Source: Myxococcales bacterium
Lineage (GTDB): Bacteria; Myxococcota; Myxococcia; Myxococcales; Myxococcaceae
Reading direction: 5' to 3'
Length of the DNA: 47,738 nucleotides
Assembly (NCBI GenBank): GCA_030681895.1
Contig: JAUXRI010000165.1
Location: forward strand, 1 to 47,738
Positions 18,789 to 28,567 of the stretch are shown piece by piece. The notes under the pieces were generated by a model. That model did no database searches, had not been told where the DNA came from, and saw only the letters and a program-made list of their open reading frames with translations. Position 1 is the stretch's first letter; each line of letters opens with the position of its first letter. The position numbers and the translations under genes are program-made.

Positions 18789-21176
18789 TCAACGTCCGGC
18801 GAGCAGGGCCTTCGCCTCGGCTGCGTGCTCTCCAGTCGGGTCGAGCTCGAGGTACTTCTCGAGCTCGGCGCGCATCGCCGGCTTGTCGTTCGCGTCGTGG
18901 GCGATGGTCGCGAGCAGGACGTGCACCTTGGCGTTCTTCGGGTCGAGCTCGAGCACACGAACGGTGGCATCACGCGCGCCAGCCGCATTCCCCAGATCGT
19001 ACCGGGCCTGGCCCAGCACCAACCAGCCCTGCAACGAGGTGGGCTCGTCGGCGACGACCTGCTCCAGGACCGAGACAGCCTTCTGGTACTCGCCACGCTG
19101 GTAGGCGCGCACGCCGTCGGCCAGAGGCTCGCTCACGTCGACGGCTTCTGGCGCGGCGGTCTCCTCCGTCTCGTCGACAACCACCGGCTCGAGGGCCGCG
19201 ACGGTCGGCGCGACCTCGACGGGCACCGGGGCGGCGGCGGTCAGCGACGCAGCCACGGGCACCTCCGCCAGCGACGTCGACCTGTGGAGAAGCCACTCGA
19301 AGCCCACGGCGATGACGACCGCGGCGAACGCCAGGCCAATCAACAGCCCCACTCGCCCCGACTGACGAGGCGAGGCGTGCGCGGGGAGCGTGTCTTCGAA
19401 CGCCGTGGCGTCGGCCTCGGTGGAGTCCCCCGCGAAGAAGAGCGCCTCGGGGTCATCCTTCACGACCTTGACCGGCAGCGGCGCGGCAGCCGTGAGCTTC
19501 ACCGCGCCGATGGTGACCGGCGCCGCGATCGTCGCGACCTGGGCTGCGGCGGTCGACACCACGACCCCATCGACCGACAGTGCGTGCGTTGCCTCGGCAA
19601 GCGGCAGCGGATCGACCGACACGGCACGCGTCAGCACGGGCGTGATGATCCGCTCCTGGCGCTCCTCGGCGCTGAAACGTCGGTTCGCCGACGGGGGCGT
19701 TGGGTCCTGATCGACGAACCCACTGGCCTGCGCCGAGCTGGGAGTCGGGTCTTGCTGGTCGGCATTGAACGCCGTCAGCGCAGCAGTGTCGTCGCCGGTC
19801 GCGTTGCGAAGGGCACCTTCGAGGCTCTCGCTCTCGGCCTCGACCTCTCCGTGAGCAAACCCCACCACGGGGGCGTGGGCCGGGGGCGATTCCTGCGGCT
19901 CGACGATCGTGGGCACGTTGAAGGCGCTGAGCGTCTTCGCGAGATCGTCTTCGAGCCCTTCGAGCAGGTGCGCGTCGGGGAGCGCGGCCGCGGTCCACCC
20001 GCCGGCAGGGTCTTCGACGTCGAGGTCAGACGGGGCACCGACCATCGCCCAGTCGGCGTCGTCGACCTGCGCAGGCTCGACCTGATCGGCGCGAATCTCG
20101 ACGACGCCCTCGAAGAGCTGGCGCATGAGGTGCTCGGCCTCGGCAGACCTGGGCTCGAACAACCGCGGCGCCTGGCGCGGGGCCTCGGACGGAGCGCTCT
20201 GCGCGGTCACTGGGCCGATGACGCCCATGAGGTACAGCCGGGTGCCGACCTCGAGCGTCAACACTTCGTCGAAGGCGCTGTCGACGAGCACCTGATGCAC
20301 GCGTCGGCGACCGTCGAAGAGCTGAACGATGCGGTTGACGTCGTCAGGCATCGACGGGAGGGCCTGCGCGAGCCGCGCGAAGTCGACGGCGAGCACGGCA
20401 TCCAGTGGCAACGAGCGCATCGTGAGCATGCTCCAGCGAGAGAGTCGGGGGAGCACCTGGGCGACGAAGTCGCGCAGCGAACAGTGAAAGCCCGTCGACA
20501 CCGAGACCGGGTCGAGCGACACGGTGTAGTCCTGCGACGTGAGCGCGAGCGCGCGCACCACCGCGTCGAGCCCCCAACGCTCACCGCAGCGAGCCTGCAC
20601 GATCGCGCCGTCGCGGAACGAGATCGCCGCGGCACCGTCGACCAGCGAAAACGTGCCCGAACGCGACGAGGTGAGCAGCGCGCGGAGCAGGTGCGCGGCC
20701 GGCAACGTCTTGCTGTGAAAGCGCAGGGGCTGACCGGTCACGCCGCGGTGACGAACCAGCTCGAACCGCACGAGCGAGGCGACGTCTCGGGCGAACGCGG
20801 GCTTCAACACGTACTCATCGACGCCGACGACCTCGGCGAGGTTGGCCACGTTGCCGTCTTCGGCTTTGGCGAGGAGCACCACCGGAACCCGCGCGGTCTT
20901 CTGGTTGCCCCGCAGCTCCGCGCAGAACGAGAAGCCGTCGCCGCCGCGCAAGTCGGACTCCAGGACGATCACATCGGGCGTTCGGCCACGGCGCAGCACC
21001 CCAAGGCCCTGCTCAGCAGTTTCCACGCTCCACACGTCGAAGCCGTCACGCGACAGCGCGACCTCGAGCACCGCCCTCGCCGAACGATCGGGGTCGACCA
21101 CCAGCACGAGCGGGCGCTCGATGGTGCTGGGCTGAAGGCGAGCGGGATGAGTCGAGGATGGGGACGACCGAAGCAT
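18789..21176 (-). CDS. Degenerate receiver, DUF4388, membrane TPR protein
   Basis: A 795-residue protein whose ATG at 21176 follows a good Shine-Dalgarno (ggagg). Residues 22-140 form a response-regulator receiver with acidic D28/D30 and K125, but the phosphoacceptor position is Glu (E73 in VIVLESD) and the conserved Thr/Ser is Ala (A103), so it is probably not phosphorylated. A DUF4388-like domain follows (LLRALLTSSRSGTFSLVDG, ISFRDGAIVQARCGERWG), then a long acidic linker, one membrane helix (VGLLIGLAFAAVVIAVGFEWLL) and C-terminal TPR repeats. This combination is typical of myxobacterial signalling or motility scaffolds. The function is unknown. It lies upstream of ruvC on the same strand. 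Confidence 0.82.
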   Translation of the reverse strand: MLRSSPSSTHPARLQPSTIERPLVLVVDPDRSARAVLEVALSRDGFDVWSVETAEQGLGVLRRGRTPDVIVLESDLRGGDGFSFCAELRGNQKTARVPVVLLAKAEDGNVANLAEVVGVDEYVLKPAFARDVASLVRFELVRHRGVTGQPLRFHSKTLPAAHLLRALLTSSRSGTFSLVDGAAAISFRDGAIVQARCGERWGLDAVVRALALTSQDYTVSLDPVSVSTGFHCSLRDFVAQVLPRLSRWSMLTMRSLPLDAVLAVDFARLAQALPSMPDDVNRIVQLFDGRRRVHQVLVDSAFDEVLTLEVGTRLYLMGVIGPVTAQSAPSEAPRQAPRLFEPRSAEAEHLMRQLFEGVVEIRADQVEPAQVDDADWAMVGAPSDLDVEDPAGGWTAAALPDAHLLEGLEDDLAKTLSAFNVPTIVEPQESPPAHAPVVGFAHGEVEAESESLEGALRNATGDDTAALTAFNADQQDPTPSSAQASGFVDQDPTPPSANRRFSAEERQERIITPVLTRAVSVDPLPLAEATHALSVDGVVVSTAAAQVATIAAPVTIGAVKLTAAAPLPVKVVKDDPEALFFAGDSTEADATAFEDTLPAHASPRQSGRVGLLIGLAFAAVVIAVGFEWLLHRSTSLAEVPVAASLTAAAPVPVEVAPTVAALEPVVVDETEETAAPEAVDVSEPLADGVRAYQRGEYQKAVSVLEQVVADEPTSLQGWLVLGQARYDLGNAAGARDATVRVLELDPKNAKVHVLLATIAHDANDKPAMRAELEKYLELDPTGEHAAEAKALLAGR

Positions 21177-21246
21177 GCGACCTCCGGAGACAGATACTGA
21201 CACCCTACCCCGGAGACCCACTCCCTCTGCAAATGCCCCACTCCGA

Positions 21247-21648
21247 CTAACGCATTGAATTCACATGCGCGGCGGTGCTGCGGCTTCTGGATCTGGCCGG
21301 TTGTGGAAGCGCCAGCAGCCCGAATTCACCGATCAGCGTGTGCCCGAGGAGCTGCAGATCCTCTGGAGACACCTCTTCGAACGTCAGTCGCCAACCACGA
21401 CCGCCGCCAACCGCGCTGCACTTCGCCTTGAACAGGCGCTCCCGGGCGGGAAACGACACGTGCAGGACGACGTGATCGGTGAAGGGCGAGCGACAGGTGG
21501 CCGGCAGCATGGCGCCGCGAACCGTCAGCTCCAGGCCGCGGCCCATGGCGGAGCATCCGTCGGACTCGACGAACCAATCGAGGTCGAGAAAAAACCGGGG
21601 CCAGCGACGTCGCCCACCGCCATCGAACCGCGTCGAGGTCGTGCGCAT
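21247..21648 (-). CDS. PilZ-domain protein
   Basis: A 133-residue protein made almost entirely of one PilZ domain. The N-terminal RRRWPRF supplies the RxxxR-type arginines, but the second cyclic-di-GMP motif is altered: the position of the usual D/NxSxxG reads ELTVRG. Binding may therefore be weak or lost. Other typical parts are GAMLPATC, VVLHVSFP and WRLTFEEVSPEDLQLLGHTLI. It may sense cyclic di-GMP for motility or surface behaviour. It precedes the receiver/TPR gene by 70 bases on the same strand and diverges from a plus-strand exported protein gene. Confidence 0.75.
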   Translation of the reverse strand: MRTTSTRFDGGGRRRWPRFFLDLDWFVESDGCSAMGRGLELTVRGAMLPATCRSPFTDHVVLHVSFPARERLFKAKCSAVGGGRGWRLTFEEVSPEDLQLLGHTLIGEFGLLALPQPARSRSRSTAAHVNSMR

Positions 21649-21706
21649 GCTGCAAGGCTGTAGCGGAAACTATCGAGGGTCAAAAAACCGGCCTATTTCT
21701 CACGCC

Positions 21707-22345
21707 ATGCTCGCACTTGCCCTGCTGGTGACGCTCCCGCTCGCGGCTGACCCCGCCCAGCCTGCCCCACCGCCTCCTGTCGCGGGTGCGGCGGTCGCCC
21801 CGGCGGCGCTCGGCGCGGGCTCGATCGGCTTCTGGGGAACGTTGGGCGCGCCGGACGTCGCGATCGGTTACCGCCAGGGCTTCTCGCTGCTCGAGTTCGA
21901 GGCGCAGGCGCGGTTCCACTACCTGGAGCTCTCTGCGGTGGCCGAGGCCGGAGTTCGATTCCTCGCGTGGAAGGCTGACCGGGCCATGCTCGCCCCGACG
22001 TTCTCGCTGGGCCTCAAGGTCAACTCGGGCAGCCGCGCGTTCGATCCGTACAACTTCGCCTACGTCGCGCTGAGGCCCCGGCTCGGGGTCGTGCTGTCTC
22101 TGAGGGTGTCGGAGGTCGCGCAGGTGATCGCCACAGCCGAGGTCCCCTGGGCCATCGCGCTCAACGTGACCGGCTATCAGATCACGCCGACGGTCGGAGG
22201 CGGCGCCGAGTTTCAGCTCAACCCGAAGCTGTCACTGGTGGCGGTCGGCCTGATCGGCGTCGACGTGATCAAGGAACCGCTCGGCACGCCCATCGCCCGG
22301 CTCGCGTGGGGTCTTCGGCTCGGCGTGGGCTACCGCGTCTTCTAG
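21707..22345 (+). CDS. Exported protein, probable small outer-membrane barrel
   Basis: A 212-residue protein whose first 22 residues form a signal peptide (MLALALLVTLPLAADPAQPA). After an Ala/Pro-rich segment it has alternating hydrophobic strands ending in the aromatic GLRLGVGYRVF. A terminal Phe and regular amphipathic strands suggest an outer-membrane beta-barrel; this is inference. No family name can be given. Its TAG stop lies in a palindromic ctag that also contains the stop of the convergent membrane protein gene. Confidence 0.65.
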   Translation: MLALALLVTLPLAADPAQPAPPPPVAGAAVAPAALGAGSIGFWGTLGAPDVAIGYRQGFSLLEFEAQARFHYLELSAVAEAGVRFLAWKADRAMLAPTFSLGLKVNSGSRAFDPYNFAYVALRPRLGVVLSLRVSEVAQVIATAEVPWAIALNVTGYQITPTVGGGAEFQLNPKLSLVAVGLIGVDVIKEPLGTPIARLAWGLRLGVGYRVF

Positions 22346-23340
22346 AACGTCCCGACGAAGCCCGGCCCCAACACCAGCTGCTCGGCGCGCCGCGACGCGG
22401 GCAGCATCGTGATCGAGGGGACGACGGTGACCGCGTCGGACGCCGACGGGCCCTGGGCAAATCCGACGAGCGCGGTGATGCCAACCGTCAACGCCATGCC
22501 GCCCAGCGCCGCGATCGCCGCGAGCTGCGGAGCCTGAAAGACGACGCCACCGAGATAGAAGAGCGCGAGGCCGATTCCCACAGGGAGGGCGCCGTAGCGA
22601 ACGACCGTCGAGAGTGGGAGCCGGGTGAGCGCGGCGACGAGCCCGCCCACTGCCATGCCGACCGCGGGAGCCAGGAGCAGCGCTGGCGCGAGCAACGGCC
22701 TGCCGAGCGCCACGTTGAAGAACGCGGCGAGGGCGAAGGCGTCGAGCGCTCCGGCGCCCAGCATCGCGAGATCCGACGGGTCGAGATCATCCGCGCTCCA
22801 CAACAGGGCCAGTGGCACCAACGCGCCAACCTGGGAGCCGACCAACGCGAGGAGCCCCGGCAAGACCTCCGGGAGTCCGGTGACGAACGAGCTGAGGCCT
22901 GTCGCGAGTCCGAGGCCAGCGAGCACGCCGACGCCGAGGCCCAGGGCGGCCGCGCCTGCAGCGACAAGCCCGATCGGCTGGAAGTACTGCAGGAGCACGC
23001 CGACCGCCCCGAGGCCGACGCCCCCGGCCAACGCACCGAGGTAGGCGCCTCCGGGAACGGCGAGTGGACCGGTCGACGGCGTCGACAGACCTGCGCCGAT
23101 GAGGCCGACGACGACGAGGCCGTCGACGACCTGCGAGAACGCAAACAACGGCCCGCCGCGCCCCGCGGAGAAGCGGGAGAAGCGCTCCCGGTTCGCGGCG
23201 GTCGGCGCGACTGCTCGAGGCTCTTCGGTGGTTGGCGTCGACGGGCCGAGATCGCCGGGGGTCTCGCCCATCGGCCGAACGATCTGCGCGTTCGCCACGC
23301 CGCCGACCAGCAGCAGCAGCACGACGACCCACCGGCTCAT
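22342..23340 (-). CDS. Polytopic membrane protein with signal peptide, unknown
   Basis: A 332-residue protein. It begins with a clear signal peptide (MSRWVVVLLLLVGGVANA, cleavage before Q). A polar segment of about 50 residues precedes eight or more Gly/Ala/Leu-rich membrane helices, and the C-terminus is polar. No transporter or enzyme motif was recognised. The ATG overlaps the kinase gene stop by 4 bases (ATGA), so the two are made together and this may be a kinase target or sensor partner. The 3' end overlaps the convergent exported protein gene at ctag. Confidence 0.7.
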   Translation of the reverse strand: MSRWVVVLLLLVGGVANAQIVRPMGETPGDLGPSTPTTEEPRAVAPTAANRERFSRFSAGRGGPLFAFSQVVDGLVVVGLIGAGLSTPSTGPLAVPGGAYLGALAGGVGLGAVGVLLQYFQPIGLVAAGAAALGLGVGVLAGLGLATGLSSFVTGLPEVLPGLLALVGSQVGALVPLALLWSADDLDPSDLAMLGAGALDAFALAAFFNVALGRPLLAPALLLAPAVGMAVGGLVAALTRLPLSTVVRYGALPVGIGLALFYLGGVVFQAPQLAAIAALGGMALTVGITALVGFAQGPSASDAVTVVPSITMLPASRRAEQLVLGPGFVGTF

Positions 23341-24539
23341 CGGTACTTGAGGAACCCGCCGACGAGGTCGCGCACGAGGGCGCTGACCGACATGCCATGC
23401 CGCCGCGCGATCACCGCGAGCGAATCGAACTCGGAGTCGTGCAGCTCGATCGTCAACGACTTGCCCTGCCCATCGTCCAGCTGCTGCGACTCGGAGATCG
23501 GCTCGATCGTCGAGATGATGTCGTCGCCCTCTTCGATCACCTCTTCGGGCGTCGCGCCTGGCGCCGCGAGGCTCGACAATCGCTGCTTCTCTTCCTCGAG
23601 CTCGTCGTTGAAGAGCTGCTTGAGGAAGTTCGCGAGGTGGATGTTCGACGGCGTGAACTCGTACTGGGACAGGAACTGATCGATGTCGTACTGCATGTCC
23701 CACGCGGTCTGGTACCGGCGCTCACGGTCCTTCTCGAGCGCCTTCATCAGGATCGCTTCGACGCCCTCGGGGATGTCGGCCTTGAAGTACGACGGCGCGT
23801 AGATCTTCCCTTCGGTGATGCTCTTGAGGATCGCGACCTCGGAGTCTCCGGTGAAGAGCTTGAAGCCGGTGAGCCACTCGTAGAGCACCGTGCCGAGCGA
23901 GAAGAGGTCGGACCGGTTGTCGAGGTGCTTGCCCATGCACTGCTCGGGCGACATGTACGAGAGCTTGCCTTTGATCTCTCCCGCGCGCGTCTGCTCGATC
24001 TGGTTGGCGGCCTTGGCGATGCCGAAGTCGAGCACCTTCACCGTGCCGTCGAACGAGACGAAGATGTTCTCGGGCGTGACGTCGCGGTGGACGATGTTCA
24101 GCGCCACCCCGTACGTGTCGGTCTTCTGGTGCGCGTAATAGAGGCCCTCACACACGCTCGAGGCGATCTTGAGCGCGTAGACCATCGGGAACGGAATGCC
24201 GAGCGAGTCGGCCTTCGGAATGATGCGACGCATGTCGCGCCCGAAGACGTATTCCATGGCGATGAAGTACGACTCGCCGATGCGGCCCAGATCGTAGATC
24301 TGAACGATGTTGGGGTGATTGAGCTGCGCGGCGAGCTTGGCTTCGTTGAGGAACATCTTCACGAAGTTCGGCTGCTTCGACAGATGCGGTCGAATGCGCT
24401 TGATGACGATCGTCTTCTCGAAGTTCTCGATGCCCGCCTGCCGAGCGAGAAAAATCTCGGCCATACCTCCGACCGCGATGCGATCGATGAGGGTGTACTT
24501 GCCGAATCGGATGTTTCGCTTCGAGTCGCCTTGAGCCAT
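23337..24539 (-). CDS. Hanks-type Ser/Thr protein kinase with ribbon-helix-helix-like tail
   Basis: A 400-residue cytoplasmic kinase; the start at 24539 (MAQGDSKRNIRFGKYTLI) is the first that fits the kinase fold. Seen are a Gly loop (IAVGGMAEIF), catalytic Lys K47 (VIKRI), E67, the HRD loop (H151-R152-D153 in HRDVTPENIF) and DFG at D171, with SYMSPEQ in the P+1 region. All catalytic residues are present. No transmembrane helix or PASTA repeats are seen. Residues 360-400 (SLTIELHDSEFDSLAVIARR, then GMSVSALVRDLV) have the strand-helix-helix pattern of ribbon-helix-helix DNA-binding proteins. Targets are unknown. Confidence 0.92.
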   Translation of the reverse strand: MAQGDSKRNIRFGKYTLIDRIAVGGMAEIFLARQAGIENFEKTIVIKRIRPHLSKQPNFVKMFLNEAKLAAQLNHPNIVQIYDLGRIGESYFIAMEYVFGRDMRRIIPKADSLGIPFPMVYALKIASSVCEGLYYAHQKTDTYGVALNIVHRDVTPENIFVSFDGTVKVLDFGIAKAANQIEQTRAGEIKGKLSYMSPEQCMGKHLDNRSDLFSLGTVLYEWLTGFKLFTGDSEVAILKSITEGKIYAPSYFKADIPEGVEAILMKALEKDRERRYQTAWDMQYDIDQFLSQYEFTPSNIHLANFLKQLFNDELEEEKQRLSSLAAPGATPEEVIEEGDDIISTIEPISESQQLDDGQGKSLTIELHDSEFDSLAVIARRHGMSVSALVRDLVGGFLKYR

Positions 24540-24594
24540 CGCGCGGGCGCACCTTACCAGCAGGGTTCCAGTCGTACAGGCTGACACGCGTGCG

Positions 24595-25149
24595 ATGGAA
24601 CGAGAGGGCGCGCGTCGGCGTCAGGCGTTCGTGCTCTGGCGAATCACCCTGCTCTGCCTCACCCAGACGGCCCCCCCGTTCACCTGTCCGACCGGAACCC
24701 GGCTCGAGCGCCATTCGACAGCCGACGAGATCTGGGTCGGTTGCGTCGACGACGACGGCGCCAACGGGCCGATGGCTCGAACGCAACACGATGGCGGCGT
24801 CATCGAAGCCGGGCGTTTCGAGCGAGGGGTGAAGCAGGGCCCATGGGTCGAACGCGGTCGCGATGGTGCACTCATCACCAGAGAGTGGGTCAATGGGCGC
24901 GAAGGGCCGATTCGTTCGTGCCCCGCTGGAACTCGCGCGAAGACCCGCTGCGTCGCCAGGTGCTGCGACATCTCTGCGCGCTGGTGCGCCCTGCCCGACG
25001 GAGGCCTGACGGGCCCCTGGGACGCGTGGACCGTCGAGGGTCGACGCGTCGGGTCGAACCTGCACGATCCATCATTGCCCGCGCCGTTCCGCGACCTGGC
25101 CTCCGTTCGGGATGAGCCGTTCGAGCTGGGTGGCGACGACCCACGGTGA
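24595..25149 (+). CDS. Exported MORN/YwqK-like repeat protein, unknown
   Basis: A 184-residue protein. The N-terminus is Arg-rich followed by a hydrophobic segment (FVLWRITLLCLTQTAPP) that could be a signal or lipoprotein sequence. The middle has short Gly/Trp repeats such as RFERGVKQGPWVERGRDG and EWVNGREGP, resembling MORN or YwqK-type repeats. A Cys-rich stretch (KTRCVARCCDISARWC) follows. It diverges from the kinase gene over 55 bases. The last 78 bases overlap the 3' end of the opposite-strand gene, which is unusual and lowers certainty for the C-terminal part. Confidence 0.55.
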   Translation: MEREGARRRQAFVLWRITLLCLTQTAPPFTCPTGTRLERHSTADEIWVGCVDDDGANGPMARTQHDGGVIEAGRFERGVKQGPWVERGRDGALITREWVNGREGPIRSCPAGTRAKTRCVARCCDISARWCALPDGGLTGPWDAWTVEGRRVGSNLHDPSLPAPFRDLASVRDEPFELGGDDPR

Positions 25150-25626
25150 GACATCGTGGGCGCGAACGTCGAGGGCCGCGCGCATGGTCTTCAGCATCGG
25201 GCAGCTCGCGGCGGCGAGTTCGAGGTGGAACACGTCGCTCCCGTCGATGCCGCGCGTCATGCGCTCGACGCAGACGGGGATCGCGCGATCGATGATGCCG
25301 ACCAGCTCGGTGCGCTGGCCCTGCGTCTCGTCCATCTGGACCTTGCGCAGCAGGTTCCATCGGTACCAGACGAGCTCGGTCTCGAGCCGGGCACAGGTCT
25401 GGCCGACGATGATGTCGGGCATCTGCTGAAATCTCGGCGCGTCGTCTTCGAACATGCGGCCCAGGAACGGGCGAATGTTCTCGTAGCGCTCGGTCGTCGA
25501 CGCCAGGAGCGCAGGGCAGATCTTCCTGACCCGTGCGCCCGCCGTGACGTTCTTCACGCAGTTTCCTGCGTAGACCAACGCGAGGACCACCAGCAGCGCC
25601 CCACCAGCGAGGCGCTGACGGCTCAA
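25072..25626 (-). CDS. Membrane-anchored protein of unknown function
   Basis: A 184-residue protein with a single N-terminal hydrophobic helix ([20 protein letters not shown]) and a helical, Cys-containing soluble region ([43 protein letters not shown]). The best start is TTG at 25626, because it overlaps the gcvP stop (TTGA) and puts the hydrophobic helix at the N-terminus. Several evenly spaced Cys suggest a periplasmic disulfide-bonded protein. No family was recognised. Its position right after gcvP need not mean a metabolic role. Confidence 0.6.
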   Translation of the reverse strand: MSRQRLAGGALLVVLALVYAGNCVKNVTAGARVRKICPALLASTTERYENIRPFLGRMFEDDAPRFQQMPDIIVGQTCARLETELVWYRWNLLRKVQMDETQGQRTELVGIIDRAIPVCVERMTRGIDGSDVFHLELAAASCPMLKTMRAALDVRAHDVSPWVVATQLERLIPNGGQVAERRGQ

Positions 25627-28481
25627 ACGTAGCTCTCGATCGGCGGGCAGCTGCACACCAGCTTGCGATCGCCGAGCACGTTGTTGATGCGGCCGACCGA
25701 CGGCCAGAACTTGTGCCGCTTCACCCAGGCGAGCGGGTACACGGCGCGCTGGCGGGAGTACGGACGCGTCCACTCGTTCGCGGTCGCGACGTCAGCCGTG
25801 TGCGGAGCGTGCTTGAGCGGGTTGTTGTCCTTCGGCATCGTGCCCGCCTCGACCTCGGCGATCTCGGCGCGAATGGCCATCATCGCGTCGACGAAACGAT
25901 CGAGCTCGGCCTTCGACTCCGACTCGGTGGGCTCGACCATCATGGTGCTGGCGACGGGGAAGGACACCGTGGGAGCGTGGAAGCCGTAGTCCATCAGGCG
26001 CTTGGCGATGTCTTCGACCTCGACCCCGCTGGTCGTCTTCAGCTTGCGCATGTCGAGAATGCACTCGTGCGCCACCCTGCCCTGCGCGCCCCGGTACAGC
26101 ACCGGGTACGACGCCTCGAGCTTCTCGGCCACGTAGTTCGCGGTGAGGATCGCGGCCTTCGTCGCCGCGGCGAGGCCGTCGGGCCCCATCATGCGAATAT
26201 ACATCCACGAGATGAGGAGAATGCTCGCGCTCCCGAACGGCGCGGCCGAGACAGGGCCACTGGAGCCGCCCGTCTTCGCGCTCTGATGGCCGGGGAGGAA
26301 CTCGACGAGGTGCTTCGCCGCGCAGATGGGACCCATTCCCGGGCCACCACCACCGTGGGGGATGCAGAAGGTCTTGTGCAGGTTCAGGTGGCAGACGTCG
26401 GGGCCGAAGTCTCCGGGGCGGCAGAGGCCGACCTGCGCGTTCATGTTCGCGCCGTCCATGTAGACCTGCCCGCCCTCGGCGTGAACGAGCTCGCAGATCT
26501 CGGTGATGGCCGCCTCGAAGACGCCGTGGGTCGAGGGGTACGTCACCATGAGCGCGCCGACCTTGCCGGTGTTCGCGGCGATCTTCGCCTTGAGATCGGG
26601 CACGTCGACGTTGCCGGCGTCGTCGGTCTTCACCACGACGACCTGGTAGCCGGCCATGACGGCGGTCGCGGGGTTCGTGCCGTGCGCCGACGCGGGAATG
26701 AGGCAGATGTTCCGGTGCCCCTGGCCTCGGGCCTCCTGGTACGCGCGAATGGTGAGGAGCCCGGCGTACTCGCCCTGTGAGCCCGCGTTCGGCTGGAGCG
26801 ACGTGCCCGCGAAGCCGGTGATCTCGGCAAGCCAGGTCTCGAGGTCGCTGAAGATCTGCCGGTAGCCGGGCCACTGCGCTTCGGGCGCGAACGGGTGCAG
26901 GCCGTTGAACTCGGGCCAGGTCACCGGGTCCATCTCGCTGGTGGCGTTCAGCTTCATGGTGCACGACCCGAGCGGGATCATGCTGTGGCAGAGCGAGAGA
27001 TCCTTCGCCTCGAGCGAGCGGATGTACCGGAGCATCTGGTGCTCGGTGTGGTGCGAGTTGAAGACCGGGTGCGTGAGGTATGCGGACGTGCGGCGCAGCG
27101 CCTCGGGCAGCACGGGCGACGCGTTGGCCGACGGCGCCAGCGCGGTGGCGGTGAAGTCGGGCTTCTTCCCGGCGAAGACGGCCAGGAGCCCGTCGAGTTG
27201 CTCGGCCGAGATCGTTTCGTCCATCGACACGCCGAGGTGGGTCTCGTCGATACGGCGCACATTCATGCGCGCAGCCTCGGCGGCCTTCACGAGCGCAGCG
27301 CCCTGCTTCGCGTCGACCTTCACGGACACGGTGTCGAAGAACACGTCGTGCTCGAGGTGGAAGCCGAGCTTCGCGACGCCAGCGGCGAAGGTGCGGGCCA
27401 GCGCGTGCACGCGGGTGGCGATGCCGCGGAGACCTTGAGGGCCGTGGTACACGCCGTACATCGACGACATCACGGCGAGCAGCACCTGCGCGGTGCAGAT
27501 GTTCGAGGTCGCCTTCTCACGCCTGATGTGTTGCTCGCGGGTCTGCAGTGCCATGCGCAGCGCCATGTGGCCGTTCGCGTCTTCCGACACGCCGATGATG
27601 CGGCCGGGCATCGAGCGCGCGAACTCGGTCTTCGTCGAGAGGAAGGCTGCGTGCGGGCCGCCGAAGCCCATCGGCACACCGAAGCGCTGGGCCGAGCCGA
27701 TCGCCACGTCGGCGCCGAGTTCTCCAGGCGGCGTGAGGAGACACAACGAGAGCAGATCGGCCGCCATCACCACCATCGCGCCGTGGGCGTGCGCCTTCTC
27801 GTTGAACGCCCGGTAGTCGACGATGGCGCCGTCGGTCGCGGGGTACTGCACGAGCACGGCAAAGCACTTCTTCGAGAAGTCGAACGTGCGGTGATCGCCG
27901 ACGACGATCTCGATGCCCAGCGGCTTCGCGCGAGTCTTGACGACGTCAATGGTCTGCGGGTGGCAGCGCGACGAGACGAACATGGTGTTCGCCGAGGCGT
28001 CCTTCGACACCGAGTGCGTCAGGTGCATCGCCTCGGCCGCCGCGGTGCCCTCATCGAGGAGCGAGGCGTTCGAGATCGGCAGGCCGGTGAGATCGCCCAC
28101 CATCGTCTGGAAGTTGAGCAGCGCCTCGAGCCGGCCCTGCGCGATCTCGGCCTGGTACGGCGTGTAGGCCGTGTACCAGCCCGGGTTCAGGAGCACGTTG
28201 CGCAGCACGACGCCTGGGGTGAAGGTGCCCGAGTAGCCCTGACCGATGAACGAGGTGAACACCTGGTTCTTCGAGGCGATCGTCTTGAGCTCAGCGAGCA
28301 GCTCGGCCTCACCCTTCGCCGCTGGGAGCGCGAGCGGCTTCTTCGCCCGGATCTGCTTCGGCACGGTCTGATCGATCAGCGCGTCGAGCGTCGGGGCCTT
28401 CACGGCAGCGAGCATCTCCTCCATCTCGCGAGAGGAGGGGCCGACGTGGCGACGGGCGAAAGTATCGAGGAACGAGAGCAT
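25623..28481 (-). CDS. gcvP: Glycine dehydrogenase (decarboxylating), P-protein
   Basis: GcvP decarboxylates glycine and passes the aminomethyl group to lipoylated GcvH. The protein is a single 952-residue chain, the long homodimeric form. It opens with [17 protein letters not shown]. Further motifs are [51 protein letters not shown] and the pyridoxal-phosphate lysine in [18 protein letters not shown] (near residue 700). It is not next to gcvT and gcvH, which lie about 11 kb away on the same strand. A coupled small membrane protein gene follows. Confidence 0.97.
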   Translation of the reverse strand: MLSFLDTFARRHVGPSSREMEEMLAAVKAPTLDALIDQTVPKQIRAKKPLALPAAKGEAELLAELKTIASKNQVFTSFIGQGYSGTFTPGVVLRNVLLNPGWYTAYTPYQAEIAQGRLEALLNFQTMVGDLTGLPISNASLLDEGTAAAEAMHLTHSVSKDASANTMFVSSRCHPQTIDVVKTRAKPLGIEIVVGDHRTFDFSKKCFAVLVQYPATDGAIVDYRAFNEKAHAHGAMVVMAADLLSLCLLTPPGELGADVAIGSAQRFGVPMGFGGPHAAFLSTKTEFARSMPGRIIGVSEDANGHMALRMALQTREQHIRREKATSNICTAQVLLAVMSSMYGVYHGPQGLRGIATRVHALARTFAAGVAKLGFHLEHDVFFDTVSVKVDAKQGAALVKAAEAARMNVRRIDETHLGVSMDETISAEQLDGLLAVFAGKKPDFTATALAPSANASPVLPEALRRTSAYLTHPVFNSHHTEHQMLRYIRSLEAKDLSLCHSMIPLGSCTMKLNATSEMDPVTWPEFNGLHPFAPEAQWPGYRQIFSDLETWLAEITGFAGTSLQPNAGSQGEYAGLLTIRAYQEARGQGHRNICLIPASAHGTNPATAVMAGYQVVVVKTDDAGNVDVPDLKAKIAANTGKVGALMVTYPSTHGVFEAAITEICELVHAEGGQVYMDGANMNAQVGLCRPGDFGPDVCHLNLHKTFCIPHGGGGPGMGPICAAKHLVEFLPGHQSAKTGGSSGPVSAAPFGSASILLISWMYIRMMGPDGLAAATKAAILTANYVAEKLEASYPVLYRGAQGRVAHECILDMRKLKTTSGVEVEDIAKRLMDYGFHAPTVSFPVASTMMVEPTESESKAELDRFVDAMMAIRAEIAEVEAGTMPKDNNPLKHAPHTADVATANEWTRPYSRQRAVYPLAWVKRHKFWPSVGRINNVLGDRKLVCSCPPIESYV

Positions 28482-28567
28482 GGAGGGCGGCTTACAGAAC
28501 GAGAGGCAGTGATCGCAACGGATTGCGCCCGGAAGGATGGGCCCGCCTCATGGCTTCGAGGAGTCGT

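Noticed and set aside
18825..21200. A plus-strand open frame of 791 codons
   Set aside because: It mirrors the receiver/DUF4388/TPR gene. The composition is Arg/His/Val-rich and no family motif appears, while the minus-strand frame has clear domains.
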